Counted from the first letter of the stretch, positions 34,884-43,711 are shown. The stretch is 64,000 nucleotides of DNA from Stenotrophomonas sp. WZN-1 (GCF_002192255.1 NZ_CP021768.1:452001-516000); one strand, 5' to 3'. The notes: generated from the sequence alone by a model not told the origin. Numbers and translations: made by a program.

Positions 34884-35810
34884 ATGGAGCAGGCAACACG
34901 CTACACCGCAACGCTTTATCTGGCCGCCCCCGGCACCCCGCTGAAAAGTGGAGGCATCTCGCCGCGCGGCCATATGTACCTGCAAGTGGCGGCAGGCGAC
35001 GAGGCCCACAGCTACGGCTTCGCACCACCGCGCCAGGCGCCTGGTGAAACCCGCACCGGCGTGCAATACGCGCAGGTGCGCCACGACGATGCCGACGAGC
35101 ATCTGCAGCCGTATTACAGCCGCACCCTGGAAATCACCGAGGAGCATTACGGCTGCCTGCGTGACTTCGCCGAGGAACCGGCCGAGTTCGAATTCGATGT
35201 GGATCGCCCGGCCACCATCAACCGCTGCAGCGATTTCGTCTGGGCGGCGCTGCATTACGCCGGCCTGCATCCGCTACCGGCGCCGCTGGACGGCGGCAGC
35301 AACCTGGGCGAGTTCGCGGTGCTGTTCAACCTGCCGGAAATCCAGTGCATTGCCGCGCCGTTCCCGGGCAGCGATCTGAATGTCGAAACCCACCATGCGA
35401 TGCCTGAGCGCGAGGCCGAGCACCATCGCCAGGGCGACCGTGCCAGCGATGAGCCGCCGCCGACGCCGATCGAAGTGGCCGGCACGCTGCTGGACCCTTC
35501 GCATCCCGACCATCGCCTGTTCTCGCAGCTGATCCAGAAAGTGGCCGAGCTGGACGCCGCGCACGGGCGCCCGTTCGATGCCGCCAGCCAGCGCATCAGC
35601 GCCAGCCTGCTGGTGCTGGCCAAGCAGAACAATCTCTCGCGCGTGGACCACGTGCTGCTCAGCCAGCCGACCAAAAACAGCCATGCGGCCGAGAGCATCT
35701 TCATCGTGCAGGGCGACCGCAATGACCCGGGGCACCGCCGCGCCAGCATTGCCACCGAGGTGGCGGCCAAGACCGATGTGGCTGATTCGCTGCGGTTGAA
35801 GGAGCAATGA
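34884..35810 (+). CDS. Predicted X-T4SS effector, second copy
   Basis: 308 residues with the same layout: LYLAAPGTPLKSGGISPRGH MY, SYGFAPPRQAPGE, NRCSDFVWAALHYAGL; then XVIPCD (QLIQKVAELDAAHGRPFDAA, LSRVDHVLLS, IFIVQGDRNDPGHRRASIAT). The C-terminus stops at DSLRLKEQ, without the Gln-rich tail seen in the others. Start at ATG 34884. It overlaps the lipoprotein gene 35807 by ATGA. No lipoprotein gene precedes it; the gap from the previous effector is 133 bp and may hold a promoter. Confidence 0.8.
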   Translation: MEQATRYTATLYLAAPGTPLKSGGISPRGHMYLQVAAGDEAHSYGFAPPRQAPGETRTGVQYAQVRHDDADEHLQPYYSRTLEITEEHYGCLRDFAEEPAEFEFDVDRPATINRCSDFVWAALHYAGLHPLPAPLDGGSNLGEFAVLFNLPEIQCIAAPFPGSDLNVETHHAMPEREAEHHRQGDRASDEPPPTPIEVAGTLLDPSHPDHRLFSQLIQKVAELDAAHGRPFDAASQRISASLLVLAKQNNLSRVDHVLLSQPTKNSHAAESIFIVQGDRNDPGHRRASIATEVAAKTDVADSLRLKEQ

Positions 35811-36442
35811 CGCGGTCAATGCGGCGGGGGCTGGTGGTACTGGCGGTGTTGGGAGCGCTGGCGGCGTGCCGTGCGTCACCAGCGCCTGACACCGCGCCGC
35901 CCTTGCTGACGCGCGCGCAGGCTGATGCCCGCACGATTGTGCCGTTCACGCGGGCCGTGCAGTTGCAGAAGGCCGGTCGGATTGCCGAGGTCCCGTTTGA
36001 TTTGCCGGCACCCCAGAAGCCGGCCATTCCGATTCTGAACATCGGGTTGCGGCTGCAGGATACCGACGCGCGACGGCTGCTGGATGCTTCGGAGAAGATC
36101 ACTCTCGGACGTTTGCCAACGCGGCTGCGCTTGGAGCGGATTGATGGCAGCGCGCCTCGTCATGTACAGCTTTGGCAGCGTACCCGCGATGGACGCGACT
36201 CGCAGAAGATCGCCGATGATGGCGTGGTCACAGACCTGACGACGGGGAGTGTGGACATCAACAGCTTGGCCGAGGCCGGGTTGTACTCTGAAGGCGTGCT
36301 CTATCGCACGTTGCAGTTGGCGCAGGTCGGAGGCATTACACCCGGGCGCTACCTTCTGCTGGTGGAGCTTGTAGAGGATCGGCCCCAGCTGGAAGGCCTG
36401 AAAGCAGAACTGATCGTTGGTTATCAATCACTAGGAAAGTAG
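35807..36442 (+). CDS. Lipoprotein, predicted immunity protein (second)
   Basis: 211 residues. ATG at 35807 overlaps the effector stop by 4 bp. The signal MRRGLVVLAVLGALAAC has its lipobox Cys at ~21. The beta-rich body (DARTIVPFTRAVQLQKAGRI, PAIPILNIGLRLQDTDARRL, LPTRLRLERIDG, GGITPGRYLLLVELVED) resembles the lipoprotein at 33164. It sits between two effectors, three bases from the second, and may protect against either or both. Confidence 0.65.
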   Translation: MTRSMRRGLVVLAVLGALAACRASPAPDTAPPLLTRAQADARTIVPFTRAVQLQKAGRIAEVPFDLPAPQKPAIPILNIGLRLQDTDARRLLDASEKITLGRLPTRLRLERIDGSAPRHVQLWQRTRDGRDSQKIADDGVVTDLTTGSVDINSLAEAGLYSEGVLYRTLQLAQVGGITPGRYLLLVELVEDRPQLEGLKAELIVGYQSLGK

Positions 36443-36444
36443 AC

Positions 36445-37458
36445 ATGAACAAGGACGATGCCGAGCGCTACAGCGTAACCATCCATCTGGCGGCCCCCGG
36501 TACGCCGCGCTACGGCCGTGATGTTGAGGGAAACAGGTTTCTGCTGGAGCCTTCGTTCGCGGGGCACATGTTCCTGTCGCTGCGCCGTTCGGGTGAACCC
36601 TTGCCGGAGAGCATTGGTTTCACCCACGCAGGCACCAAGGACGATCCAAACAGGGGCAAAGTCGATGACATGGACGTGTCGGTCTACGACAAGCCCCGCT
36701 TCGAGCGCACGATCGAGATCAGCAAAGAGCAGTACGACCGCATCCTCGAATTCTCGGCGGACCCGAAGAAGCACGGTTTCGACATGAACTACGACTTCTT
36801 CTCCAACGCCTGCACCGATTTCGCATGGGGTGCCCTGAACCACGCAGGCCTGCGCCCAGTCGGGCTGGCCGGGGAGATCAGCAACTACGAGGGCGCTACC
36901 AAGGTTCTGGACAACATCCGCGCCGTCAATGCCATTCCGCAGCAGGTGAAGGGCAGCGAGCTGGACAGGGTGCAGTGGAACCCGATGCCGAAGCAGACCT
37001 TCCGCGAGTGGATGTTCACCGAGAACGGCGAGCAGTGGCGCGGCAACAGCACCCTCGCGGCACGCAGCACGCCCGCGGACCCGTCGCACGACGACCATGC
37101 CCGCCTCAACCAGATCCACCAGCAGGTGGCCAACCTCGGCGCCTTTGGTGCACGCAACGGTAATGTCAGTGCCAGCCTGCTTGCGCTGTCGAAGGAGCAG
37201 CAGTTCTCTCGCGTGGACGAAGTGATACTGGGTGAGCAGCGTGGCGATACTGCGCCGAAGCTGTTCATCGTGCAGGGTGACCGCAGTGACCCGGCACAAC
37301 AGCGCGCCAGCATGCCGGCGGAGCTGGCGGCGCAAGCCCCGGTTGAGGCCTCGTTCGAGCGGGTCGCGCAGTTGCAGCAGGCCCCGTCGCAGCGCGATAT
37401 GCAGCGCCTGCAGGAGGAGCAGCAGCTTCAGCAGAGCCACGGCCCACGGATGACATAG
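36445..37458 (+). CDS. Predicted X-T4SS effector, third copy
   Basis: 337 residues, two bases after the lipoprotein stop. N-terminal domain: SVTIHLAAPGTPRYGRD, FAGHMFLSLRRSGE, PRFERTIEISKEQYDRILEF, NACTDFAWGALNHAGL. XVIPCD: NQIHQQVANLGAFGARNGNV, FSRVDEVILG, KLFIVQGDRSDPAQQRASMP, then a Gln-rich tail (QLQQAPSQRDMQRLQEEQQL). Cys and His positions match the other copies. Confidence 0.8.
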   Translation: MNKDDAERYSVTIHLAAPGTPRYGRDVEGNRFLLEPSFAGHMFLSLRRSGEPLPESIGFTHAGTKDDPNRGKVDDMDVSVYDKPRFERTIEISKEQYDRILEFSADPKKHGFDMNYDFFSNACTDFAWGALNHAGLRPVGLAGEISNYEGATKVLDNIRAVNAIPQQVKGSELDRVQWNPMPKQTFREWMFTENGEQWRGNSTLAARSTPADPSHDDHARLNQIHQQVANLGAFGARNGNVSASLLALSKEQQFSRVDEVILGEQRGDTAPKLFIVQGDRSDPAQQRASMPAELAAQAPVEASFERVAQLQQAPSQRDMQRLQEEQQLQQSHGPRMT

Positions 37459-37642
37459 CCGGCGGGCAGCACCAAGTTCGAACGTCTGCCATACGCGCGC
37501 AGACGCACGCCACGCCCCCCACCTGCTACCATTCCCCCGCAACCCCAGCCAGCCCACCCCGCGCAGACAGATGCGGGGCGGGCCGTCGCAGTACGGCCCA
37601 GCGAGCCAGGACACCTTCCCGTGCCCATTCAAGGACGCTCGC

Positions 37643-38788
37643 ATGTTCCGTAATCCTCTCTTCCGCTCGGCCGCCCTGGCCCTTGCTGTGTCGCTCAGCC
37701 TCGGCGTGCCTTCTGCATTTGCCGACAACGCGCCCACCGCCAGCGCCACCACCGCCGTGCAGCGCCAGGCCGTGGCCAAGGGCCTGTACGAGCTGGCCTA
37801 CAGCCCGAAGCAGAACGCCGTGTTCGTGGCCTCGTCCGGTGGCTTCGGCGATGACGCCGGCCCGGCCCAGGTGCTGCGTCTGAACCCGACCACGCTGGCC
37901 GTGGAAACCCGTATTCCGCTGGAGCGCAAAGCCTTCGGTGTGGTGCTGGATGACGCCCATAACCGCCTGTACGTGGGCAACACCGTGGACCTGTCGGTGA
38001 CCGTGGTCGACACCGCGCAGAACAAGGCCGTCGGCACCATCCAGCTGATGGAGAAGAAGACCGGCAAGGACGGCAAGGCCGCCTACACCCACGACCTGCG
38101 CGAGCTGGTGGTCGACAGCGCGGCCAACCGCCTGTACGTGACCGGCCACAGCAGCCAGCCGGACGTGAGCAGCGTGCTGTTTGTGATCGATACGAACACG
38201 CTGAAGGTGATCAACACCATCGACGGCCTGGGCAATGCCAAGGCGCCGGGCCTGGCGCTGGATGCGGCCAACAAGCGCGTCTACACCAGCAACCTGCTGG
38301 CCGACCTGGTGGTGGTCGGGACCGATTCGAACAAGGTGGTGGCGCAGCACAGGATCGCCGCCGAGCAGCCGATGAACATCGCGCTGGACCCGGCCGGCAA
38401 GCGCCTGTTCGTGACCGACCAGGGCTCGGAATTCCTGCGTGGCTACCAGGCCAAGAGCAGTGGCCTGGTCAGCAAGCACCCGGGCCAGCGCGTGCTGGTG
38501 CTCGACCGCAGCACCGGCAAGGAACTGGCCAGCATCCCGACCGATGCCGGCCCGCTGGGCATCCTGCTAGACGCACCGCGCAAGCGCCTGTACGTGACCA
38601 ACCGCGAAGCCGGCACGGTGACCGCGTACAACAGTGACAGCTACCAGAAGGTGGCGACCTACACGGTGCCGACCCACCCGAACAGCCTGGCGCTGGATGC
38701 GAAGAACAACGTGCTGTTCGTGAGCATCAAGAACGGCGAGAAGGATGACAAGGGCGCTGACGAGAGCGTGGCGCGCATCCAGCTGTGA
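37643..38788 (+). CDS. YncE-family periplasmic beta-propeller protein
   Basis: 381 residues. ATG at 37643 with AAGGA eight bases upstream gives a signal peptide ending PSAFA. Repeats such as YELAYSPKQNAVFVASSGGF, GVVLDDAHNRLYVGNTVDLS, LVVDSAANRLYVTGHSSQ, ALDAANKRVYTSNLL, and ALDAKNNVLFVSIKNG are seven-bladed YVTN/NHL-type blades. YncE-like proteins are periplasmic; E. coli YncE binds DNA and is iron-responsive, here untested. The gene splits the effector cluster and is not obviously related to it. A terminator follows. Confidence 0.85.
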   Translation: MFRNPLFRSAALALAVSLSLGVPSAFADNAPTASATTAVQRQAVAKGLYELAYSPKQNAVFVASSGGFGDDAGPAQVLRLNPTTLAVETRIPLERKAFGVVLDDAHNRLYVGNTVDLSVTVVDTAQNKAVGTIQLMEKKTGKDGKAAYTHDLRELVVDSAANRLYVTGHSSQPDVSSVLFVIDTNTLKVINTIDGLGNAKAPGLALDAANKRVYTSNLLADLVVVGTDSNKVVAQHRIAAEQPMNIALDPAGKRLFVTDQGSEFLRGYQAKSSGLVSKHPGQRVLVLDRSTGKELASIPTDAGPLGILLDAPRKRLYVTNREAGTVTAYNSDSYQKVATYTVPTHPNSLALDAKNNVLFVSIKNGEKDDKGADESVARIQL

Positions 38789-38832
38789 TGCGCTGACGGC
38801 GGGCCGCGCCCGGCAGCGTGCCGCGTGAAGAG

Positions 38833-38857
38833 GGCAGGGTGCAGACCCTGCCTTTTT
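38833..38857 (+). terminator. Rho-independent terminator after the YncE-like gene
   Basis: Stem GGCAGGGT / ACCCTGCC with GCAG loop, followed by TTTTT. Confidence 0.9.
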
Positions 38858-38931
38858 CTTTGCCCGGTTGCAGTGTCGGAGGCTGCTCGCTAGGGTTGAA
38901 GCCCACGGCAGGGAGCCAAAGGGTCTGAATC

Positions 38932-39507
38932 ATGCTGGGTATCCATCGCTGGCTGCGTGCCGGCCTGATCTTCACGCTGGCGAGCGCACTCGGCGCCTGC
39001 AACAGCCGCATACCGGACGCGCCGGAGCCGCTGGATCTGGTCAAGCCGATCGATGTGGCCGAACCGGGCCAGGCGGTGCGGTTCGAGTTCGAGACGAATG
39101 CCCGCAACTTCCAGCCGGGTCGCACGTATGCGCTGGAGCTGGAGTTGCAGCGCCAAGCGACGCCAAGGCCGGACGAGCCTGACGTGGGCACGATGAGGGT
39201 CCCGTTCGATGTGACCCTGCAGCAATGGGGCGCTGATGCCTGGAAGGATGTGCCCACCTACGACAGCTATCAAGCCGGGGTGCTCAATGCAGGTGAGCAG
39301 CTTCCGGAATGGCATGCCTCCAGCGAATGGCGGTATACGTCGCCGCACATGGGCAGTGACGGCCAGTACACGCTGAGCCTGGTTGCTCTGCCACTGGAGC
39401 GTGATACGCGCTATCGCGTACAGGTTCGCACTGTGCAGGCCACGCCGGAACTGCAGCATTACGTGGCTCAGTTGCGGGTACACGCAGCCCGGCCGCCAGG
39501 CAAGTAA
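38932..39507 (+). CDS. Lipoprotein, predicted immunity protein (third)
   Basis: 191 residues. MLGIHRWLRAGLIFTLASAL GAC carries a lipobox at Cys 23. The body (VAEPGQAVRFEFETNARNFQ PGRTYALELELQRQ, GQYTLSLVALPLERDTRYRV QVRT) is a beta-sandwich-like fold, more divergent from the other two lipoproteins. It lies 37 bp before the next XVIPCD effector and probably protects against it. Confidence 0.6.
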   Translation: MLGIHRWLRAGLIFTLASALGACNSRIPDAPEPLDLVKPIDVAEPGQAVRFEFETNARNFQPGRTYALELELQRQATPRPDEPDVGTMRVPFDVTLQQWGADAWKDVPTYDSYQAGVLNAGEQLPEWHASSEWRYTSPHMGSDGQYTLSLVALPLERDTRYRVQVRTVQATPELQHYVAQLRVHAARPPGK

Positions 39508-39544
39508 TCCACCTCACCACCGGAAGGAACGAAGGAATCACCTT

Positions 39545-40645
39545 ATGGACAAGCCACGCTATACCGTAGAGATCGTTATCGCTGCACCCGGCACGCCGCT
39601 GATCGACCCCAGGACGCACAAGCAGGCCGTCGACGCGGAGGGCATTCCGCAGACGTCCGCCCCCGGCCATATGTTCTACGTCCTGCATGCCCCCGGCGTG
39701 CCTGCGAAGAGCTATGGATTTGCTCCCAAGGAGCACGGAAGCATGAATGGTCCTGGCACCATCATGGAGGACGACGCAACGGTCTATAAGGACCCGCGAT
39801 ATACGCGCACCCTCGAGATCAGTGAAGATCAGTACAAGAAGCTCCAGCAGTTCGGCTCGGACCCGGAGAAATTCGGCTTCAGCAAGCACTATCAGGACGT
39901 ACGCCACAACTGCGTGGACTTCACCTGGGAAGCGCTGAATCACGCCGGCATCGAGCGGAAAAGAAGTATCGACGTGAACGGGCTGGTCGGTCCTGCCGCG
40001 CAGCTTCTTCCGGATGTGCGCATTCCCCTGGGCATGAAAGGCGAAGGCAAGGATGCTTATCGTCCGCTGCGCAACATCCACGGCGTCGACAGCATCGATC
40101 CACCGTTCCCCGACAGCGAGCTCAATCGTACGAAAACCAACCCGATGCCCGATCGCACGTGGAAGCAGCACCTGCTGAGCGAGACCGACGACATGGGTGA
40201 GCGCAGCGGTGAGCGATTGGCCAACGACGCACGTGTGCCGGGTGACGCGTTGCATCCGCTGGACCAGCGCGTGCGTGCGGCGCTGGGTGAGGCCGCCGAT
40301 CGGCAGGGGCTGCCGCCGGGACAGCAGCCCGAACTGCTGGCGGGCCACCTGACGCGCTTGGCGGTGCAGGGTGGCTACACCGAACGCGATGCCTTGCAGG
40401 TGGCCTTCAGCAGTAGCGGTGCGGCGGATTCGCCGGGCTATGTCTTTCTGCAGCGCACGGGCGAGACTGCATCACCGGATCCGGCGGCGAACCGCCAGCG
40501 CCTTTCGCTGGCCGATACCCAGCAGGGCACGGTTGAAGAGGTGTACCAGCTCGCCAGCGTGCAGCATCAGGGCCGCGAGGCCAGCCGCGTTGCGCAGGAC
40601 GATCAGCTGCAGCAGACGCAGCACGCCCAGCCGCGAATGGGCTGA
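39545..40645 (+). CDS. Predicted X-T4SS effector, fourth copy
   Basis: 366 residues; ATG at 39545 has GAAGGAATC upstream, while a longer frame would cover the lipoprotein gene. N-terminal domain: VEIVIAAPGTPLIDPRTHKQ, SAPGHMFYVLHAPGV, KSYGFAPKEHG, HNCVDFTWEALNHAGI. The XVIPCD is more divergent (HPLDQRVRAALGEAADRQGL, TERDALQVAFSSSG, YVFLQRTGE, TQQGTVEEVYQLASVQHQ) but keeps the order and the Gln-rich end. An insertion of ~40 residues follows the first domain compared with the copy at 33812. Confidence 0.75.
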   Translation: MDKPRYTVEIVIAAPGTPLIDPRTHKQAVDAEGIPQTSAPGHMFYVLHAPGVPAKSYGFAPKEHGSMNGPGTIMEDDATVYKDPRYTRTLEISEDQYKKLQQFGSDPEKFGFSKHYQDVRHNCVDFTWEALNHAGIERKRSIDVNGLVGPAAQLLPDVRIPLGMKGEGKDAYRPLRNIHGVDSIDPPFPDSELNRTKTNPMPDRTWKQHLLSETDDMGERSGERLANDARVPGDALHPLDQRVRAALGEAADRQGLPPGQQPELLAGHLTRLAVQGGYTERDALQVAFSSSGAADSPGYVFLQRTGETASPDPAANRQRLSLADTQQGTVEEVYQLASVQHQGREASRVAQDDQLQQTQHAQPRMG

Positions 40646-40691
40646 TACAGGGTTTTCCAGAGGCGTCGATGGCATCGACGCCTGGTGGCAT

Positions 40692-41108
40692 TCACCCCAG
40701 GCGATGCACGGGATTCTGCTGCGGGTCCTGCGCCTGGGCGTCCAGCGTCTGCTGCTCGGCCTGCGCCGGCGGCTGTACACCCAGCCCCAGCTTCTGCAGC
40801 GACTGCTCCACCGGCGTCTGTACCGCCACAGCGGTCGGCATCATCGCGCGCAGGTGCGCCGGATTGGCCGGGTCGCCCTGCACCACGAAGACGTTGTGCC
40901 CGGCCGGGTGCTGGGCCGTCGCATTGCTGACCAGCACATGGTCGACCTGCTGCAGGCCCTGCTCGCGGGCGAGCACGGTCAGGCTGGCGGTCAGGCGCTC
41001 GCTGGTCTGGTCGAACGGACGGCCATGCTGGGCGTCCAGTGCGGCCACGCCCTGGCGGATCTGCTGGTTGAGGCCGTACTCGGGATGGTTGGGGGTGATC
41101 TCTGCCAT
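40692..41108 (-). CDS. Orphan XVIPCD protein (138 aa)
   Basis: The protein is an XVIPCD with nothing else: MAEITPNHPEYGLNQQIRQG VAALDAQHGRPFDQ, GLQQVDHVLVSNA, VFVVQGDPANPAHLRAMMPT, TPVEQSLQKLG and a Gln-rich tail (PPAQAEQQTLDAQAQDPQQN). It faces the fourth effector head-on (46 bp between stops). It could be a remnant of a fifth effector, or a free secretion-signal module acting as adaptor or competitor for VirD4. Confidence 0.75.
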   Translation of the reverse strand: MAEITPNHPEYGLNQQIRQGVAALDAQHGRPFDQTSERLTASLTVLAREQGLQQVDHVLVSNATAQHPAGHNVFVVQGDPANPAHLRAMMPTAVAVQTPVEQSLQKLGLGVQPPAQAEQQTLDAQAQDPQQNPVHRLG

Positions 41109-41183
41109 GGCGATCGAACGGTTGCGGTGGGTCGGGGTGGACCCCGCCAGTATAGATCCGGCCCGTGAAGCACGCCCGATGGG

Positions 41184-41663
41184 TCAGTCCGCCGGGTGAT
41201 GGTCGTAGCTGATCACCCGTTCGGCCAGCCAGCGCCCGTCCACGCGGCGCCAGACCTGGATGAAGCGGGCCTGGCCCACCCAGCGCTCCACGCCGTCCTT
41301 GCCGCGCTCGTGGAAGCGATGGTCGCCGATTTCCAGCGCCCGTTCATCGTGCAGCGGGAACACCTGCAGCGAGGACTCCACCAGCTCGCGGCGCAGGTGC
41401 CAGCCGCCCTTGCGCGCGTTGTCGCACATGCTGGCCACGCTGCGGCGGAAGTCCTCGCGGTTGCTGGCTGACTTGCCGTCCTTGTCATGGAAGAACTCCA
41501 TGTCTTCGGTGGTCATCGCGGCGGCCTTGTCGGCGTCGCAGGCCTCGAAGGCCACAGCAAAGAGCTGGGTATCGGCCTGGCGGATCTGTTCGCGCAGGTC
41601 ATCGGCGGGCGACGCTGCGGCAGCGAGGCCGGCAGCCAGCAGGGGCAGGGTGAGCAGCAACAT
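41184..41663 (-). CDS. Exported NTF2-like (DUF4440-type) protein
   Basis: ATG at 41663 gives a signal peptide (MLLLTLPLLAAGLAAAASPA) and a 159-residue protein. DLREQIRQADTQLFAVAFEA CDADKAAAMTTEDMEFFHDK DG and VGQARFIQVWRRVDGRWLAE RVISYDHHP are the standard SnoaL/NTF2 cone-fold pattern of DUF4440. The role is not established. A longer frame upstream is G+C-rich noise. Confidence 0.8.
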   Translation of the reverse strand: MLLLTLPLLAAGLAAAASPADDLREQIRQADTQLFAVAFEACDADKAAAMTTEDMEFFHDKDGKSASNREDFRRSVASMCDNARKGGWHLRRELVESSLQVFPLHDERALEIGDHRFHERGKDGVERWVGQARFIQVWRRVDGRWLAERVISYDHHPAD

Positions 41664-41884
41664 GGCGAAACTCCCGGGAGTGATGCGCGCAGGCTGGCAT
41701 GCCGGTGACCACGGCGGTACGGCGCTGCGACGAAACCGGGAAGGCGCGGTGCGAAGGCCGGGAATGCCGGTGCGGCGCCGTGCGGAGGCATGTGCAGGCG
41801 ACGTCACGGGCGGGCGCGATTCCCTCACGGCTGCCACAGGGTGCGGCCGCTAGCCTGCAATCCTCCCCTTCCACAGGAGCTCCC

Positions 41885-42697
41885 ATGCCTGCTTCCCGCG
41901 TCCGCCTGCATGTTGAAGACAGTGGTGGCGACGGCCGCCCAGTGATCCTGATCCACGGCTGGCCGCTGTCCGCCGATGCCTGGAAGCCACAGGTGTCGAT
42001 CCTGCGTGATGCACAGCACCGGGTGGTCAGCTACGACCGGCGCGGCTTCGGGCGCTCCGACAAGCCGGCCGAGGGCTATGACTACGACACGCTGGCGGCG
42101 GACCTGGCGGGGTTGATCGAGGAACGTGACCTGCGTGACGTCACCCTGGTCGGTTTCTCGATGGGCGGTGGCGAGGTGGCGCGTTACGTGGCCAACCACG
42201 GCCAGGAGCGCCTGCACAGTGTGGTGTTCGCTGCGGCGGTGCCGCCGTTCCTGCTGCGTAGTGACGACAACCCGGAGGGGCCGCTGACGCAGGACAAGGC
42301 CGATGAAATGCGCAGTGGGCTGGAGAAGGACCGCGAGGCATTCTTCGATGGCTTCACCCGCGACTTTTTCAGCGCCAACGGCCAGTTGATGGTGACCGAA
42401 GAGGCGCGCCAGGCGGCCATCGCGCTGTGCCATCAATCCGACCAGGTGGCGGCGCTGGGCTGCATGAAGGCGTTTGCCACTACCGATTTCCGCGATGACC
42501 TGAAGAAGATCACGGTGCCGACCTTGATCCTGCACGGCGACAGTGACGCCATCGTGCCGTTCGAGGGCTCCGGCCAGCGTACCCATGAGGCGATTGCGGG
42601 CAGCGAGGTGGTGATCCTGGAAGGCGCGCCGCATGGCTGCAACACCAGCCACGCGGATCACTTCAATCTGGCGCTGCTGAATTTCCTGAAGCGGTAA
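41885..42697 (+). CDS. Alpha/beta hydrolase, non-heme chloroperoxidase-like
   Basis: 270 residues from ATG 41885. ILIHGWPLSADAWKPQ (oxyanion HG), VVSYDRRGFGRSDKP, the nucleophile elbow GFSMGG, TLILHGDSDAIVPF (Asp) and ILEGAPHGCN (His) complete the Ser-Asp-His triad. The length and motifs match cofactor-free chloroperoxidase/arylesterase-type hydrolases. The natural substrate cannot be told from sequence. Confidence 0.9.
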   Translation: MPASRVRLHVEDSGGDGRPVILIHGWPLSADAWKPQVSILRDAQHRVVSYDRRGFGRSDKPAEGYDYDTLAADLAGLIEERDLRDVTLVGFSMGGGEVARYVANHGQERLHSVVFAAAVPPFLLRSDDNPEGPLTQDKADEMRSGLEKDREAFFDGFTRDFFSANGQLMVTEEARQAAIALCHQSDQVAALGCMKAFATTDFRDDLKKITVPTLILHGDSDAIVPFEGSGQRTHEAIAGSEVVILEGAPHGCNTSHADHFNLALLNFLKR

Positions 42698-42706
42698 GCT
42701 GCGGCG

Positions 42707-42880
42707 ATGCGCGAGCCGAAGATACCACCGTGGAAGAAGCCCAAGCCCAAGGGGCAGGTGCCGCAGCCGCTGTCGGATGCACAGAAGGCCGCGGCGCGAC
42801 AGCGGGCGGAGGAGAACGGGCGGCGCTATCCGAACCTGGTGGACAACATGTGGGCGTCGAAGCTGCCGCGTGGAGCGTGA
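42707..42880 (+). CDS. Small basic protein (57 aa)
   Basis: ATG at 42707, nine bases after the hydrolase stop, gives MREPKIPPWKKPKPKGQVPQ followed by PLSDAQKAAARQRAEENGRR YPNLVDNMWASK. The proline/lysine-rich head and helical AQKAAARQRAEE are ordered and conserved-looking, not random. Probably co-transcribed with the hydrolase. Unknown family. Confidence 0.55.
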   Translation: MREPKIPPWKKPKPKGQVPQPLSDAQKAAARQRAEENGRRYPNLVDNMWASKLPRGA

Positions 42881-42888
42881 TTGAGGGC

Positions 42889-42912
42889 AGCCGAGCATGG
42901 GCTCGGCTCTAC
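42889..42912. repeat. SMAG/REP palindrome
   Basis: AGCCGAGCATGGGCTCGGCT followed by CTAC; one imperfect hairpin between the small basic gene and the end of the 42909-43631 gene. Confidence 0.8.
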
Positions 42913-43631
42913 AGGAGAGGCAGTGGCTGCCAGCCCGACTCCCGCCATGGCGCCACGTCGCGCTGCTGCACGTGGATCGTCTCGATCGGCAACCCTGCCA
43001 GCCGTGCCAGTTCCGCACGCAGCATTTCAGCGTCCACCGGTCGTGCGATGGCCACCTGCATGCGAACCCCCTGCAGCCGTACCTGGACGGGAACGACGGC
43101 ATGGGCTTCATGCTCGCCACCGGTGCGACCGATCGGGTAGCGCATCGCCGTGGGCCGCCCCAGCTGTGCGAGTGCGGGTTGCCATGCCCGCATCACGACG
43201 GGCTGTGCGGCCACGGGAACCTGCGCCTCGATGACGGTTGCCGGATAACCGATGAGATTACCCACCATTACCTGGAAGCGTGCGCCATCGGGCAGGGCGA
43301 TCACGGTGGCGCTCAGTACCATCAGCGAGAGGATAGCCGCAGCGAAGTGCCAGCTGCGGGGTGCGGTGGCCGCGCGGCTCGCCGTGCGCAGGCCGGGCTT
43401 GCGCCGCAGCTTGCGCGCGTAGATGCGTCGATCCTTCCTGCGGGGGCTGCTGCTGTGCTCGGGCAGGTTCAACGGGACGCGTGGCAGCCGGGCGACGCGG
43501 GCATTGATCAGGCGCGACAGCAGCCACCACGTGAGCAGGAACGCCAGCAGTGGCAGCAGCGTCCGCACGGCCAGATACAGCATCACCATCGGGATTACCA
43601 GGGAAAATTCGGATTCAAGCAACCGTGCCAT
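42909..43631 (-). CDS. Hypothetical inner-membrane protein (240 aa)
   Basis: ATG at 43631 (MARLLESEF) is likelier than the frame's extension to 43679. One membrane segment lies at ~12-40 (VIPMVMLYLAVRTLLPLLAF LLTWWLL), then a basic cytoplasmic stretch (RRKDRRIYARKLRRKPGLRT), then a second segment near 100 (WHFAAAILSLMVLSATVIAL) and a ~120-residue outer domain. No family recognised. The 3' end overlaps a SMAG palindrome. Confidence 0.6.
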   Translation of the reverse strand: MARLLESEFSLVIPMVMLYLAVRTLLPLLAFLLTWWLLSRLINARVARLPRVPLNLPEHSSSPRRKDRRIYARKLRRKPGLRTASRAATAPRSWHFAAAILSLMVLSATVIALPDGARFQVMVGNLIGYPATVIEAQVPVAAQPVVMRAWQPALAQLGRPTAMRYPIGRTGGEHEAHAVVPVQVRLQGVRMQVAIARPVDAEMLRAELARLAGLPIETIHVQQRDVAPWRESGWQPLPLL

Positions 43632-43711
43632 CGTAACGGTGCTGCGTGATGTGTGTCGCATCCGCCAGCCGACAGGCACGGGGCGCTTGGGTAGGATGGC
43701 TCTTTGCTGTC

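Noticed and set aside
41663..41837. N-terminal extension of the NTF2-like gene
   Set aside because: It precedes a clear signal peptide and is Arg/Pro-rich noise.
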